Source: CAVVNN01 sp963838035
GTDB lineage: Bacteria; Actinomycetota; Thermoleophilia; Solirubrobacterales; 70-9
DNA length: 64,000 bases
Direction: 5' to 3'
NCBI GenBank assembly: GCA_963838035.1
Contig: CAWIPM010000010.1
Location: forward strand, 1-64,000
The translations under genes and the position numbers were made by a program. The notes beneath the pieces are model-generated. The model ran no database searches. It was not told the DNA's origin and worked only from the letters and a program-made list of their open reading frames with translations. Positions 17,077 through 26,240 of this stretch are shown piece after piece (position 1 is the first letter of the stretch; each line of letters starts with the position of its first letter).

Positions 17077-19320
17077 TCAATCCATTTGGAGTTCCAGCGA
17101 GCGCCAGGCGGCGCCGGCGGCTTCGAGGTCGACGGCGAGGCTGCGGTCACCGGCGGCGATCTCGATCGCGTCGCCGCCGATCTCTCCAAGGAAGGTGGCG
17201 CCAAGCTGTTCGAGCGCGGCGCGCTCGCCGCTGACGACGAAGCCGCCGGCCCCCTCGCCGAACAGCGCCTCATCCGGTGAGCAGCCGCGTTCGCGCAGAT
17301 GCTGGAGGTCCGCCCGACAGCCGACACCCGCGCCTATCGCGCACTCGGCCAGAGCGCAGGCGAGGCCGCCGTCGCTGATGTCATGGGCGGAGGAGAGCTT
17401 TCCGGCTCGGACCGCGTCGCGAACGGTGGCGCAGGCGGCGGCGACCGCGGCGACATCGGGGTGGGGGAGGCCAATGTCGAGCTCGCCGCGCAACTTGGCC
17501 AGCTCCGATCCGGCGAGCGAGGGGGCGAAGGGGCCGAGCAGGGCGATCGCGTCCCCCTCCTTGGCGAAGGCGCTGCCGGCGGTGCGCGCGGGGTCGGGCA
17601 GCTCGCCGACCATTCCCACCACCGGAGTCGGGTAGATCGGGCCTTCGGGCCCCTCGTTGTAGAGGGAGACGTTGCCGCCGACGACCGGAACGCCGAGCGC
17701 CTCGCAGGCGTCGGCGAGGCCGCTGACGGCGCGGTCGAGCTGCCAGGCGGGGGCGGGCTTCTCGGGGTTGCCGAAGTTGAGGCAGTTGGTCAGACCGAGC
17801 GGCTCGGCGCCGACGCAGGCGAGGTTCTGCGCGCACTCGAGGACCGCCTCGACAGTGCCGGCATAGGGGTCGCATGCGACGCGGCGGCCGTTGCCGTCGA
17901 TCGAGACCGCGATCGCGTTTCCCGCCTCGGGGATCTGCAATACCGCGGCGTCGGCCGACTCGGGCCGGCGCACCGTGCGCGACCCCACCACCGAGTCGTA
18001 CTGCTCGAAGGCCCAGCGCTTGGAGGCGACGCTCGGGGAGGCCAGCAACGCCAGCAGCGTCTCCTCGGCCGAGATCCCTGGGTCGAGCGTGCGGCGATTT
18101 CCGTAGATCCACCCCTGCGGCTCGGCGGGGCTGAGGTCATAAAGAGGGCAGCCATCGACCAGCGCCTCGACCGGCGTGTCCCCGACGACCTCCTCTCCGC
18201 TCAGCACCCGCACCCGGCCGCTGTCGGTGACGATGCCGATCTCCGCCGCCCCGGTCTGCCATTTCTCGCATACCGCCAGCACCCCGGCCACCCTCGCCGG
18301 CGAGACCACGGCGAGCATCCGCTCCTGGGACTCCGAGACCATGATCTCGAAGGGCTCCATGTCTGGCTCGCGCAGCGGCACCCGCGCGACGTCGAGGTCG
18401 ATTCCGACCCCGCCGGCCGAGGCCATCTCCCCCGCCGAGGAGGTGAGCCCGGCGGCGCCGAGGTCCTGCAGAGAGACCAGCAGCCCCTTCTCCAGCAGCT
18501 CCAGGCAGCACTCCAAGACCTTCGACTCCTCGAAGGGGTCGCCGATCTGCACGGTGGGGCGCTTCGCCTCGTCGCCCTCGCCGAGCTCTGCCGAGGCCAG
18601 CACCGAAGCGCCGCCGATCCCGTCGCGCCCGGTCGAGGCACCCATCAACACGACTGCGTTGCCGACCCCGGTGGCTGCGGCACGCACCATCTCCTTCTGC
18701 TTGGCGATTCCGACGCACATCGCGTTGACCAGGCAGTTGTGCTCGTAGGGGGCCTCGAAGTAGATCTCGCCGCCGACCGTCGCCACCCCGATCGAGTTGC
18801 CGTAGTGGCCGATCCCGCGCACGGCGCCATCGAGCAGGTGGCGCGAGCGCACCGAGTCCAGCTCGCCGAAGCGCAGCGAGTCGAGGATCGCGATCGGCCG
18901 CGCGCCAAGGGCGAAGACGTCGCGGAGGATGCCGCCGACCCCGGTCGCCGACCCCTGGAACGGCTCGACCGCGCTGGGGTGGTTGTGGGACTCGACCTTG
19001 AAGGCGATCGCGTAGCCGTTGCCGACGTCGACCGCGCCGGCGTTCTCACCCGGCCCCATCACCACCCGCTCACCCTCTGTCGGTAGCCGCCGCAGCAGCT
19101 TGCGCGAGTGCTTGTAGGCGCAGTGCTCGGACCAGAGCAGGCTGAACATCGCCAGCTCGACGTCGTTGGGCTCCCGCCCGAGCTTCTCGCAGATCAGCGA
19201 GAACTCGGCGTCGGTCAGGCCGAGCTTCACATGCGCCGCCGGCTGCTCTGCTCCTGTGGACGGCAAAGGAGTCACCGATGGATTGCCGTCCACTCCCGCG
19301 TCCGCGCCGGCGGGGGTCAT
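17077..19320 (-). CDS. purL: FGAM synthase subunit PurL (small type)
   Basis: The 747-residue protein is the catalytic subunit of the PurLQS phosphoribosylformylglycinamidine synthase, the short form that needs separate PurQ and PurS. Motifs include FSLLWSEHCAYKHSRKLLRR, the VESHNHPSAVEPFQGSATG substrate/ATP block, VGGILRDVFALGARPIA, and NYGNS-type HYGNSIGVATVGGEI. A second pair of AIRS-type domains follows (NCLNFGNPEKPAPAWQLDRA, SSAHDISDGGLACALAE). The ATG overlaps the purQ stop by four bases, so it is coupled in the purC-purS-purQ-purL operon. The first ~30 residues are a low-complexity extension. Confidence 0.97.
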   Translation of the reverse strand: MTPAGADAGVDGNPSVTPLPSTGAEQPAAHVKLGLTDAEFSLICEKLGREPNDVELAMFSLLWSEHCAYKHSRKLLRRLPTEGERVVMGPGENAGAVDVGNGYAIAFKVESHNHPSAVEPFQGSATGVGGILRDVFALGARPIAILDSLRFGELDSVRSRHLLDGAVRGIGHYGNSIGVATVGGEIYFEAPYEHNCLVNAMCVGIAKQKEMVRAAATGVGNAVVLMGASTGRDGIGGASVLASAELGEGDEAKRPTVQIGDPFEESKVLECCLELLEKGLLVSLQDLGAAGLTSSAGEMASAGGVGIDLDVARVPLREPDMEPFEIMVSESQERMLAVVSPARVAGVLAVCEKWQTGAAEIGIVTDSGRVRVLSGEEVVGDTPVEALVDGCPLYDLSPAEPQGWIYGNRRTLDPGISAEETLLALLASPSVASKRWAFEQYDSVVGSRTVRRPESADAAVLQIPEAGNAIAVSIDGNGRRVACDPYAGTVEAVLECAQNLACVGAEPLGLTNCLNFGNPEKPAPAWQLDRAVSGLADACEALGVPVVGGNVSLYNEGPEGPIYPTPVVGMVGELPDPARTAGSAFAKEGDAIALLGPFAPSLAGSELAKLRGELDIGLPHPDVAAVAAACATVRDAVRAGKLSSAHDISDGGLACALAECAIGAGVGCRADLQHLRERGCSPDEALFGEGAGGFVVSGERAALEQLGATFLGEIGGDAIEIAAGDRSLAVDLEAAGAAWRSLELQMD

Positions 19321-19994
19321 GCAGGGCTCCTCACGAAGCTCTGAAAGATTTTTAGCCCGTCGGTAGAGCCGCTCAGCGGGTCGACCGCATGCTCTGGATG
19401 CGGCATCAGCCCGACGACGTTCCCCGCCTCGTTGCGCACGCCCGCTATGTCGCGCGCCGACCCGTTCGGGTTCTGCCCCGGCGCGTAGCGAAACGCGACC
19501 TGCCCCCGCGCCTCAAGCGCGTCGAGAACACCATCGGGCGCCCAGTACCGCCCTTCTCCATGCTTGGCTGGAATCGAGAGCAACCCCCGACTGCCGAGTT
19601 GACCCACCTCTGGTGTGGTCAACCCCGCGGTCGGCCCGGTTTCGGGGATGAGGTCGAGTTGGCGGCAGTGAAAGCGAAGGTCCTCGTTGAGCAACAGCGC
19701 CCCCGGCAGAAGCCCCGCCTCGCAGAGCACCTGGAACCCGTTGCAGATTCCCAGCACCGGCCCGCCGGCCGCGGCGAACTCGGCGACCGCCTCCATCGCC
19801 GGGGAGAAACGCGCGATCGCACCCGCCCGCAGGTAGTCGCCATACGAGAAGCCGCCGGGGATGACCACCGCGTCAACGCCCTCCAGATCACGCTCCTCGT
19901 GCCAGACGAGCCGCGCCTCGCCGGCGAGCGAGCAGGCGTGCAGAGCATCTCGCTCGTCGCATGACCCGGGGAATTGGAGCACTCCCCAGATCAC
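19317..19994 (-). CDS. purQ: FGAM synthase glutaminase subunit PurQ
   Basis: The 225-residue class I glutamine amidotransferase supplies ammonia to PurL. Motifs are WGVLQFPGSCDERDALHA, VVIPGGFSYGDYLRAGAIA, the nucleophile elbow VLGICNGFQVLCEAGLLPG (Cys) and the C-terminal LMPHPEHAVDPL (His and Glu). GTG 19994 was chosen because it overlaps the purS stop in a GTGA arrangement and starts right at the conserved N-terminus. The longer open frame to 20048 lies inside purS. Confidence 0.96.
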   Translation of the reverse strand: MIWGVLQFPGSCDERDALHACSLAGEARLVWHEERDLEGVDAVVIPGGFSYGDYLRAGAIARFSPAMEAVAEFAAAGGPVLGICNGFQVLCEAGLLPGALLLNEDLRFHCRQLDLIPETGPTAGLTTPEVGQLGSRGLLSIPAKHGEGRYWAPDGVLDALEARGQVAFRYAPGQNPNGSARDIAGVRNEAGNVVGLMPHPEHAVDPLSGSTDGLKIFQSFVRSPA

Positions 19995-20215
19995 AGGGTC
20001 TGGATCTCGTAGTCCTCGATCAGCGGGTTGGCGAGCAGCTTCTCGCACAGTTCCCCGAGGCGCTCGGGGTCCTCGGCCTCCAGCTCGACCATGCGCCCGA
20101 CCCGCACGTGCCCGACCCCCTCGAAGCCGAGCGCCGGGAGCGCCCGCTCAACCGCCTTGCCCTGCGGGTCGAGGATGCCCTCCTTCGGCCGAATCAGCAC
20201 CCGCGCCTTCGCCAC
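19991..20215 (-). CDS. purS: FGAM synthase subunit PurS
   Basis: The 74-residue protein (AKARVLIRPKEGILDPQGKA, then LPALGFEGVGHVRVGRMVEL and LLANPLIEDYEIQ) is the small dimeric subunit that bridges PurL and PurQ. It starts at GTG 20215, sharing one base with the purC stop TAG, and its own stop overlaps the purQ start (GTGA). These overlaps explain the start choice, since the longer frame to 20404 is antisense-like coding within purC. Confidence 0.95.
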   Translation of the reverse strand: MAKARVLIRPKEGILDPQGKAVERALPALGFEGVGHVRVGRMVELEAEDPERLGELCEKLLANPLIEDYEIQTL

Positions 20216-21063
20216 TAGAAGCCGCGCTCCGTTATGCGCTCGTAGGCCTCGACGTATTTCGCCCGGGTCTGCTCGACTACGTCGGGCGGCAGCTCCGGAG
20301 CCGGTGGTGTGTGGTCCCAGCCGGCGTCGTCGGCCCAGTCGCGCACGAACTGCTTGTCGAAGGACGGCTGCGAGCGGCCCGGTTGGTAGGAGTCGGCGGG
20401 CCAAAAGCGCGAGGAGTCGGGGGTCAGCACCTCGTCGGCGAGGACGATCTCGGCGCCGGGGTGGCGTCCGAACTCGAACTTGGTGTCGGCAAGGACGATG
20501 CCGCGCTCGGCGGCGTGCTCGGCGGCGTGTGTGTAGAGCTCGATCGAGATCCGTCGCAGGTCCTCCATCAGCGCCCGGTCGCCGACGATCTGTGCCGCCC
20601 GCTCGAAGTCGACGTTCTCATCGTGATCGCCGATTTCCGCCTTCGTCGCGGGAGTGAAGATCGGCTCCGGCAGCCTGTCGGACTCCAGCAGCCCGGAGGG
20701 CAGCTCGATCCCGCAGACCGACCCTGACTCCCGGTACTCCTTCCAACCGGACCCGGAGAGATAGCCGCGCACCACGCACTCGACCGGGTACATCTCCAGC
20801 TTGCGCACCCGCAGCGCCCGATCGGTCACCTCCTCCGGCACGTCCTCGGAGAGCAGGTGGTTCGGCACGATGTCCCCGGTCGTCTCAAACCAGAACACCG
20901 ACATCTGCGTCAGCACCTTCCCCTTGTCGGGAATCGCCGTCGGCATCACCACGTCATAGATCGAGATGCGGTCCGAGGCGACCATCAGCAGGTCGTCCCC
21001 CCACTCATAGATCTCGCGGACCTTCCCGGAGGAATGGAGCTTCAGCTCTGCGACGGAGGGCAT
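20215..21063 (-). CDS. purC: SAICAR synthase
   Basis: The 282-residue enzyme joins CAIR and aspartate. It opens with LHSSGKVREIYEWGDDLLMV and carries VASDRISIYDVVMPTAIPDK, VECVVRGYLSGSGWKEY, the IFTPATKAEIGDHDENVDFE block and a C-terminal LADTKFEFGRHPGAEIVLAD with DSSRFWPADSY, all hallmarks of PurC. ATG 21063 starts at the conserved region. It is the first gene of the purC-S-Q-L operon. The operon promoter must lie in the short gap to the divergent P450 gene (64 bases if that gene starts at GTG 21128). Confidence 0.96.
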   Translation of the reverse strand: MPSVAELKLHSSGKVREIYEWGDDLLMVASDRISIYDVVMPTAIPDKGKVLTQMSVFWFETTGDIVPNHLLSEDVPEEVTDRALRVRKLEMYPVECVVRGYLSGSGWKEYRESGSVCGIELPSGLLESDRLPEPIFTPATKAEIGDHDENVDFERAAQIVGDRALMEDLRRISIELYTHAAEHAAERGIVLADTKFEFGRHPGAEIVLADEVLTPDSSRFWPADSYQPGRSQPSFDKQFVRDWADDAGWDHTPPAPELPPDVVEQTRAKYVEAYERITERGF

Positions 21064-21127
21064 TAAGGCGATGCTAACCATCGGGCAAGCGGAGCACCGC
21101 GTGGCACGCGTCTGCGACCCTATTCGC

Positions 21128-22459
21128 GTGGCGCTCCCCCCGGAACCGGCCGGCTCACCCCTCGTCCAGACCCTCCGTTGGTCCTTCCGCCCCCTCCCCT
21201 TCATGCAGGATTGCCGCGAGAAGCTGGGCGACTCCTTCAGCGTCAAGTTCGTCGGTTTCGAGCGGCCGATGGTGATGATCTCCGACCCGGTGGCGATCAA
21301 GGCCCTCTACACCGAGCGCGAGCACGGGCTGCCGCCCGGCCGCGACATCGTCCTGAAGCCGATCCTCGGCGCCCGCTCGTTGCTGCTGCTTCAGGGCGCC
21401 GACCACCTCGCCCACCGCAAGCTGATGCTGCCCGCCTTTCACGGCGAGCGGATGCGCTCCTACGAGCCGATCGTCGAGGAGATCGTCGACGCCGAGATCG
21501 ACTCCTGGCCGCTGGGCGAGGAGTTCGCGATTCACCCGCGGATGCAGGCGGTCACCCTGGAGGTGATCCTGCGGGTCGTCTTCGGCGTCTCCGACGGGCC
21601 CCGGCTGGAGCAGCTCCGCGGCGTGTTGACCAGGGTCCTGGAGGAGACCGCCTCGCCTTTCACGCAGCTGATCAGCCTGGCGACGCGCCGTTTCGGCGGC
21701 CGCGGGGCGTGGGCCAGATTCGCGGGCCAGCTGAAGGAGGTCGACGAGCTGCTCTATGCCGAGATCGCCGAGCGCCGCGCCGAGGGCGGGCATCAGCAGC
21801 GCGACGACATCCTCTCGGTGTTGATGCAGGCCCGCTTCGAGGACGGTGGGGAGATGAGCGACACCGATCTGCGCGACCAGCTGATGACGCTGCTGCTCGC
21901 CGGCCACGAGACAACCGCCACGGCGCTGGCCTGGACCTTCGACCTTCTGCTCCGCCACGCCGAGCCGCTGCGGCGCCTGCGCGATTCGCTCGCGGCGGGC
22001 GAAGACGATTATCTGCGGGCGACGATCAGCGAGTCGCTGCGGCTGCGCCCGGTTGTGCCGCTCGCCGGCCGCCGCCTCGCCAAGGAGTTGAGCGTCGACG
22101 GGCTGACCCTGCCCGCCGGCACCGACGTGACGCCGGCGATCTGGCTCGCCCACACCCGCGCCGACTCCTACCCCGAGCCCTTCGCCTTCCGCCCCGAGCG
22201 GTTCCTCGGCGACGCTCCCGACACCTACGCCTGGATCCCATTCGGCGGCGGCATCCGCCGCTGCCTCGGCGCCGCCTTCGCCGAGTTCGAGATGCGGATC
22301 GCCCTGCGCGAGGTCCTCACCCGCTGCGAGCTGCACAAGGCCGATCCGGCGCCGGAGAGGATCGGCCGCCGCAACATCACCCTCTCGCCGCGCGACGGCA
22401 CCCCGGTCCTCGTCACCGCCCGCCACGCGGCGCTCGAGCGCCACCCCGTTGCCGCCTGA
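21128..22459 (+). CDS. Cytochrome P450
   Basis: The 443-residue haem monooxygenase has the I-helix oxygen-binding motif LLLAGHETTATALAWTF, the K-helix ESLRLRP (EXXR), the FRPERFLGDAP segment and the haem loop IPFGGGIRRCLGAAFAEFE with the thiolate cysteine. It resembles soluble bacterial P450s of the CYP1x/CYP102-like open class, with substrate unknown. GTG 21128 is preferred over ATG 21071 because the latter would leave only seven bases to the divergent purC start and adds 19 residues that do not look like a P450 N-terminus. No ferredoxin gene is nearby. Confidence 0.9.
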   Translation: MALPPEPAGSPLVQTLRWSFRPLPFMQDCREKLGDSFSVKFVGFERPMVMISDPVAIKALYTEREHGLPPGRDIVLKPILGARSLLLLQGADHLAHRKLMLPAFHGERMRSYEPIVEEIVDAEIDSWPLGEEFAIHPRMQAVTLEVILRVVFGVSDGPRLEQLRGVLTRVLEETASPFTQLISLATRRFGGRGAWARFAGQLKEVDELLYAEIAERRAEGGHQQRDDILSVLMQARFEDGGEMSDTDLRDQLMTLLLAGHETTATALAWTFDLLLRHAEPLRRLRDSLAAGEDDYLRATISESLRLRPVVPLAGRRLAKELSVDGLTLPAGTDVTPAIWLAHTRADSYPEPFAFRPERFLGDAPDTYAWIPFGGGIRRCLGAAFAEFEMRIALREVLTRCELHKADPAPERIGRRNITLSPRDGTPVLVTARHAALERHPVAA

Positions 22460-22512
22460 AGCCCGCCGCCGTCCTTGCCGCCCATAGCGGGGAACAGGGA
22501 CAGTGGAATCGT

Positions 22513-22800
22513 TCAGCGGGAGGCGGGGTGCTCCTGCGCCCAGCGCGCGATCGTGCTCGAGCCCGAGATCACCTCGCCGTCGTCGAGGACGAGGATCGGC
22601 ACCTCGTTGGTCCCGCTCAACTTCCTCACCTCGGCTCGCTCGTCCTCACGGCTGCCCCAGGTCCAGAACGCCAAGCGGTATCCCCCGACCGTCTTCAGCT
22701 CGTACTTGTACCCGGCCGCATCGAGCGCCTTGCCGGCCTTTGCGCACGGATGTGCGAAGGCCGGCCCCGCCGTCTTCTGCCCACAGGTGTAGAGGACCAC
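22513..22800 (-). CDS. Glutathione S-transferase N-terminal-like (thioredoxin-fold) protein
   Basis: The 95-residue product has a thioredoxin fold in the GST-N/glutaredoxin style: LYTCGQKT at the first strand, the cis-Pro segment TNEVPILVLDDGEVISGSST and a final helix IARWAQEHP. It lacks the C-terminal alpha-helical GST domain, so it is a stand-alone domain. Because actinobacteria usually lack glutathione, it may use another thiol or only bind proteins. It lies 23 bases before the purB stop on the same strand, and convergent with the P450. Confidence 0.7.
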   Translation of the reverse strand: MVLYTCGQKTAGPAFAHPCAKAGKALDAAGYKYELKTVGGYRLAFWTWGSREDERAEVRKLSGTNEVPILVLDDGEVISGSSTIARWAQEHPASR

Positions 22801-22822
22801 GCCGCAAACCTACCGGTCTCGC

Positions 22823-24103
22823 TCAGCGCAGGTCTTCAAGGCGCTCGAAGACCTGCGGGACGTGGCTGAGGTAGGCGTCGTAATCGAAGACGGCGTCCAG
22901 ATCGAGGTTCGGAGCCGCCTCGGCCAGCAGGCTGCGGAACTCGGTCCCCGTGTCCCAGGCTCGCTGGGCGTTCTCCTGGACGACGCGGTAGGCGTCGTCG
23001 CGGGTCATCCCCGACTCGACCAGCGCGGTCAGGGCGCGCTGGCTGAAGAGGGCGCCGTGGGTCAGCTCCAGGTTCTCCCTCATCCGCTCGGCGCGGACGG
23101 ACATTCCGGCGACGACGCCGGTCGCCAGGTGCTGCATGTAGTCGAGGCCGATCGTCGCGTCGGGCAGGATCACCCGCTCGGCTCCCGAGTGTGAGATGTC
23201 GCGCTCGTGCCAGAGGGCGACGTTCTCGAGGCCGGTCTGGGCGTAGCCGCGCAGGACTCGGGCGAGCCCGGTGATCCGCTCGGTGCGGATCGGGTTTCGC
23301 TTGTGGGGCATCGCCGAGGAGCCCTTCTGCCCGGCGCCGAACGGCTCCTCGACCTCGCGAACCTCGGTCCGCTGCAGGTTTCGGATCTCGGTTGCGAAGC
23401 GCTCCAGCCCGGCTCCGGCTAGAGCGATCGTCGACGTCAGCGCCGCATGGCGATCTCGTGGGACGACCTGGGTGGCGACGTCCTCGCGCTGCAGACCGAG
23501 CCGCTCCATCACCCTTGCCTCGACCGCCGGTGGAATCGAGGCGTAGGTCCCCACCGCCCCGGAGAGCTTGCCCACCGCGAGCTGCTCGAAGGCCGCGGCA
23601 AGCCGCGTCAGGTTGCGGTCGGCCTCGAAGGCGAAGCCGGCCAGCCGCAGACCGAATGTGGTCGGCTCGGCGTGGACGCCGTGGGTGCGGCCGACGCAGA
23701 GAGTGTCGCGCTGCTCGAGCGCCCGCTCGACCAGCGCGTCGCGGTAGTCGCGGGCGCCCGCGAGGATGATCTCGCCCGCCTGGCGCAGCTGCAGCGCGAG
23801 CGCGGTGTCGAGCACGTCGGAGGAGGTGAGGCCGTAGTGGACCCAGCGCCCGTGCTCGCCCACTGACCGGGAGACGACGTCGACGAAGGCGGCGACGTCG
23901 TGGTCGGTGACCCGCTCGCGCTCCTGCACCGCCTCGACCGTGAACGAGGAGCTTGCCCGCGCCGCCTCGGCTGCCTCCTTGGGCACGATTCCCTCCTCCG
24001 CCCAGGCCTCGGTGGCCGCCAGCTCCACCTCGAGCCAGCACTCCATCTTGCGCTGGGGGGTCCAGATGGCCCCGATCTCTTGTCGCGTGTATCGAGAGAT
24101 CAA
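22823..24103 (-). CDS. purB: Adenylosuccinate lyase
   Basis: The 426-residue fumarase-superfamily enzyme acts twice in purine synthesis (SAICAR cleavage and adenylosuccinate cleavage). It begins ISRYTRQEIGAIWTPQRKME, has the VHYGLTSSDVLDTALALQL region, the GRTHGVHAEPTTFGLRLAG block (catalytic His) and the superfamily signature with the mobile loop GSSAMPHKRNPIRTERITGL. TTG 24103 was chosen because it begins at the conserved ISRYT and overlaps the purE stop in a TTGA arrangement. The longer frame to 24163 is inside purE. Confidence 0.96.
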   Translation of the reverse strand: MISRYTRQEIGAIWTPQRKMECWLEVELAATEAWAEEGIVPKEAAEAARASSSFTVEAVQERERVTDHDVAAFVDVVSRSVGEHGRWVHYGLTSSDVLDTALALQLRQAGEIILAGARDYRDALVERALEQRDTLCVGRTHGVHAEPTTFGLRLAGFAFEADRNLTRLAAAFEQLAVGKLSGAVGTYASIPPAVEARVMERLGLQREDVATQVVPRDRHAALTSTIALAGAGLERFATEIRNLQRTEVREVEEPFGAGQKGSSAMPHKRNPIRTERITGLARVLRGYAQTGLENVALWHERDISHSGAERVILPDATIGLDYMQHLATGVVAGMSVRAERMRENLELTHGALFSQRALTALVESGMTRDDAYRVVQENAQRAWDTGTEFRSLLAEAAPNLDLDAVFDYDAYLSHVPQVFERLEDLR

Positions 24104-24579
24104 GCGTTGATTATCCGCGCTGCCAACACGCCGGCGTTCTTCGCGCCGTCGATGGCGACGCATGCGACGGGAATCCCGGGCGGCATCTGCACGGCGGAGA
24201 GCAGGGCATCGAGCCCGCCGAGGCTCTTGCCGAGGATCGGAACGCCGATCACCGGCAGGTCGGTGTGGGCGGCGGCAACGCCCGGCAGCGCCGCCGACAT
24301 CCCGGCGGCGGCGATGATCACCTTCAGCCCCCGCATCCTGGCATTCGTGCAGTACTCGCTGACCAGCTCGGGATCGCGGTGGGCGCTCATCACCCGCACC
24401 TCGTAGCTGATCCCGGCCTGCTCGAGCGCGGCGCCGGCGGGCTGCATCTTCGGCTTGTCGTTCTTCGAGCCCATGATGATCCCGACGAGCGGCTCGTCGA
24501 CGTCGATTTCCTCGAATGCCTGCTCGACCGCGGGCATCGTCGTCGGGCTCGGCTGCGGCTCCTCTGAGATCTCGCTCAT
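24100..24579 (-). CDS. purE: N5-CAIR mutase (class I PurE)
   Basis: The 159-residue protein contains the PurE core: LVGIIMGSKNDKPKMQPAGA (substrate loop; here GSKND where the usual form is GSxSD), VRVMSAHRDPELVSEYC with the catalytic His, IIAAAGMSAALPGVAAAHTD and VIGVPILGKSLGGLDALLSA. An N-terminal extension of about 30 acidic residues precedes the core. Class I PurE normally needs PurK to make N5-CAIR, and purK is not in the window. It is located between purD and purB in one operon. Confidence 0.94.
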   Translation of the reverse strand: MSEISEEPQPSPTTMPAVEQAFEEIDVDEPLVGIIMGSKNDKPKMQPAGAALEQAGISYEVRVMSAHRDPELVSEYCTNARMRGLKVIIAAAGMSAALPGVAAAHTDLPVIGVPILGKSLGGLDALLSAVQMPPGIPVACVAIDGAKNAGVLAARIINA

Positions 24580-24588
24580 GCTTCCTTC

Positions 24589-25875
24589 CTAGGTGGACTG
24601 ACTGGGGACGCGCTCGACCGCGCGGGCGGCGATATCGGTGCGGATCTGCATTCCGTCGAAGGAGACCCGGCTCGCCGCATCGTACGCGCGATCACGGGCC
24701 TCGGCAGGCGTCGGCCCAAGGGCCGTCACGTTGAGCACGCGGCCGCCGGCGGTGACGATCTCGCCATCGCGCGCGGCGGTGCCGGCGTGGGTCACCTCGG
24801 CCAGCGCGGCCGCCTCGTCGAGGCCGTGGATGACGTCCCCCTTCGAGGAGGACTCCGGGTAGCCGGCCGAGGCCAGCACCAGCGTCACCGCCCAGTCCTC
24901 GCCGAACTCAGCCGCCGCGCCGGCCAGCCCCCCCGGCTCACGCGCCGCGAGGCAGAGGTCGACCAGGTCCGAGCGCAGTCGCGGCAGCACCGCCTGCGTC
25001 TCGGGGTCGCCGAAGCGGACGTTGAACTCGAGCACCTTCGGGCCGGCGGGGCCGATCATCAGCCCCGCGTAGAGGACTCCGTGGAAGGGCCGGCCGCGCC
25101 GCTCCATCTCGGCCACCACCGGCCGGTGCACCGCGTCGACGATCTCCTCCACCTCGCCGGCGCCGAAGCCCGGCACCGGCGAGTAGCTGCCCATGCCGCC
25201 CGTGTTCGGCCCCCGGTCGCCATCGAAGATTCGCTTGTAGTCCTGAGCCGGCGCCAGCGGCACCACGTTCTCACCGTCGCAGATGGCCAGCAGCGAGAGC
25301 TCCTCGCCCTCGAGGAACTGCTCCAGCACCACCGCCATGTTGGCGCCGAAGCGCTGCTCTGTGAAGAAGACGTCGGCGGCCGCCCGGGCCTCGGCCTCCG
25401 AGCCGCAGACGATCACTCCCTTGCCCGCCGCCAGGCCGTCCGCCTTCAGCACCGCCGGGTAGGAGGCGCGGGAGAGGTGCTCGATCGCCGCCTCGCGGTT
25501 GCGCAGCAGCACATGGGAGGCGGTGGGGACGCCGGCCGCCTGCATCAGCTCCTTGGCGAAGGCCTTCGACCCCTCCAGCTCGGCGGCGGCCGAGCTCGGC
25601 CCGAAGGCGGGGACTCCCGCGTCCTCGAGAGCGTCAATCGCACCCGCCACCAGCGCCGCCTCCGGCCCGACGACGACGAGGTCCACGCCCCGTTCCGTCG
25701 CCGCGCCGACGATTGCCCCGACGTCTTCGACTCCGATCCCCGGCAGGCACTCGGCGTCGGCGGCGATCCCGGCGTTGCCAGGGGCACAGAGCAGTTCCGG
25801 GGAGTGAGCGGAGCGACGGAGCGCTCGCACGATCGCGTGCTCGCGCCCCCCGCCCCCGACGACGAGAGCCTTCAA
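24589..25875 (-). CDS. purD: Phosphoribosylamine-glycine ligase (GAR synthetase)
   Basis: The 428-residue ATP-grasp enzyme begins KALVVGGGGREHAIVRALRR and has VVGPEAALVAGAIDALEDAG, FGPSSAAAELEGSKAFAKEL, YPAVLKADGLAAGKGVIVCG (ATP loop), SPVPGFG and the LEFNVRFGDPETQAVLPRL metal-binding block. The start is TTG 25875, with MKALVVGGGGREHAI being the conserved beginning. It follows the GYD protein by 14 bases and precedes purE by 9, so the GYD-purD-purE-purB genes form one transcript. Confidence 0.96.
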   Translation of the reverse strand: MKALVVGGGGREHAIVRALRRSAHSPELLCAPGNAGIAADAECLPGIGVEDVGAIVGAATERGVDLVVVGPEAALVAGAIDALEDAGVPAFGPSSAAAELEGSKAFAKELMQAAGVPTASHVLLRNREAAIEHLSRASYPAVLKADGLAAGKGVIVCGSEAEARAAADVFFTEQRFGANMAVVLEQFLEGEELSLLAICDGENVVPLAPAQDYKRIFDGDRGPNTGGMGSYSPVPGFGAGEVEEIVDAVHRPVVAEMERRGRPFHGVLYAGLMIGPAGPKVLEFNVRFGDPETQAVLPRLRSDLVDLCLAAREPGGLAGAAAEFGEDWAVTLVLASAGYPESSSKGDVIHGLDEAAALAEVTHAGTAARDGEIVTAGGRVLNVTALGPTPAEARDRAYDAASRVSFDGMQIRTDIAARAVERVPSQST

Positions 25876-25889
25876 GTCCGCCTACGCCC

Positions 25890-26171
25890 CTAGAGCGATC
25901 CGGTCAGGTCGTTGGCAGGCATCGCCGTCAGCGTCTGGCTGGTCATCGTCCCGCGCGAGCCCAGCTCGACCGAGACCTTGGCCATCGTCTTCTCGTCGGG
26001 AGCCTCGATGATCGTCACGAAGTCGTACTGGCCGAGCGTCGCGTATTGCGCCACGACCTTGGCGCCGATCTGCTCGACCTCCTTGTTGACCTCGGCCACC
26101 CGCCCCGGGTTGTTCTTCAGCGTGCGAACGCCGTCGGCGGTGAGATTGGTGAGCATCACGTAGGTGGGCAT
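25890..26171 (-). CDS. GYD-domain protein
   Basis: This 93-residue protein is a single GYD domain (ferredoxin-like alpha/beta fold): YVMLTNLTADGVRTLKNNPG, then GAKVVAQYATLGQYDFVTII with the GQYD form of the signature, and a C-terminal MTSQTLTAMPAND. The function of the family is unknown; members are often placed in metabolic operons. Here it is the first gene before purD. A good ribosome binding site (GAGAGGAGAGG) precedes ATG 26171. Confidence 0.85.
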   Translation of the reverse strand: MPTYVMLTNLTADGVRTLKNNPGRVAEVNKEVEQIGAKVVAQYATLGQYDFVTIIEAPDEKTMAKVSVELGSRGTMTSQTLTAMPANDLTGSL

Positions 26172-26240
26172 GCCTCTCCTCTCGCGGGGGGTTCGCCCCT
26201 ACGTTACGCGAGCGCGGCAGAGCCTGTCTACGGTCGCTCG

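Noticed and set aside
17299..19086. Long plus-strand frame opposite purL
   Set aside because: Same cause; the minus strand encodes a complete PurL with all motifs.
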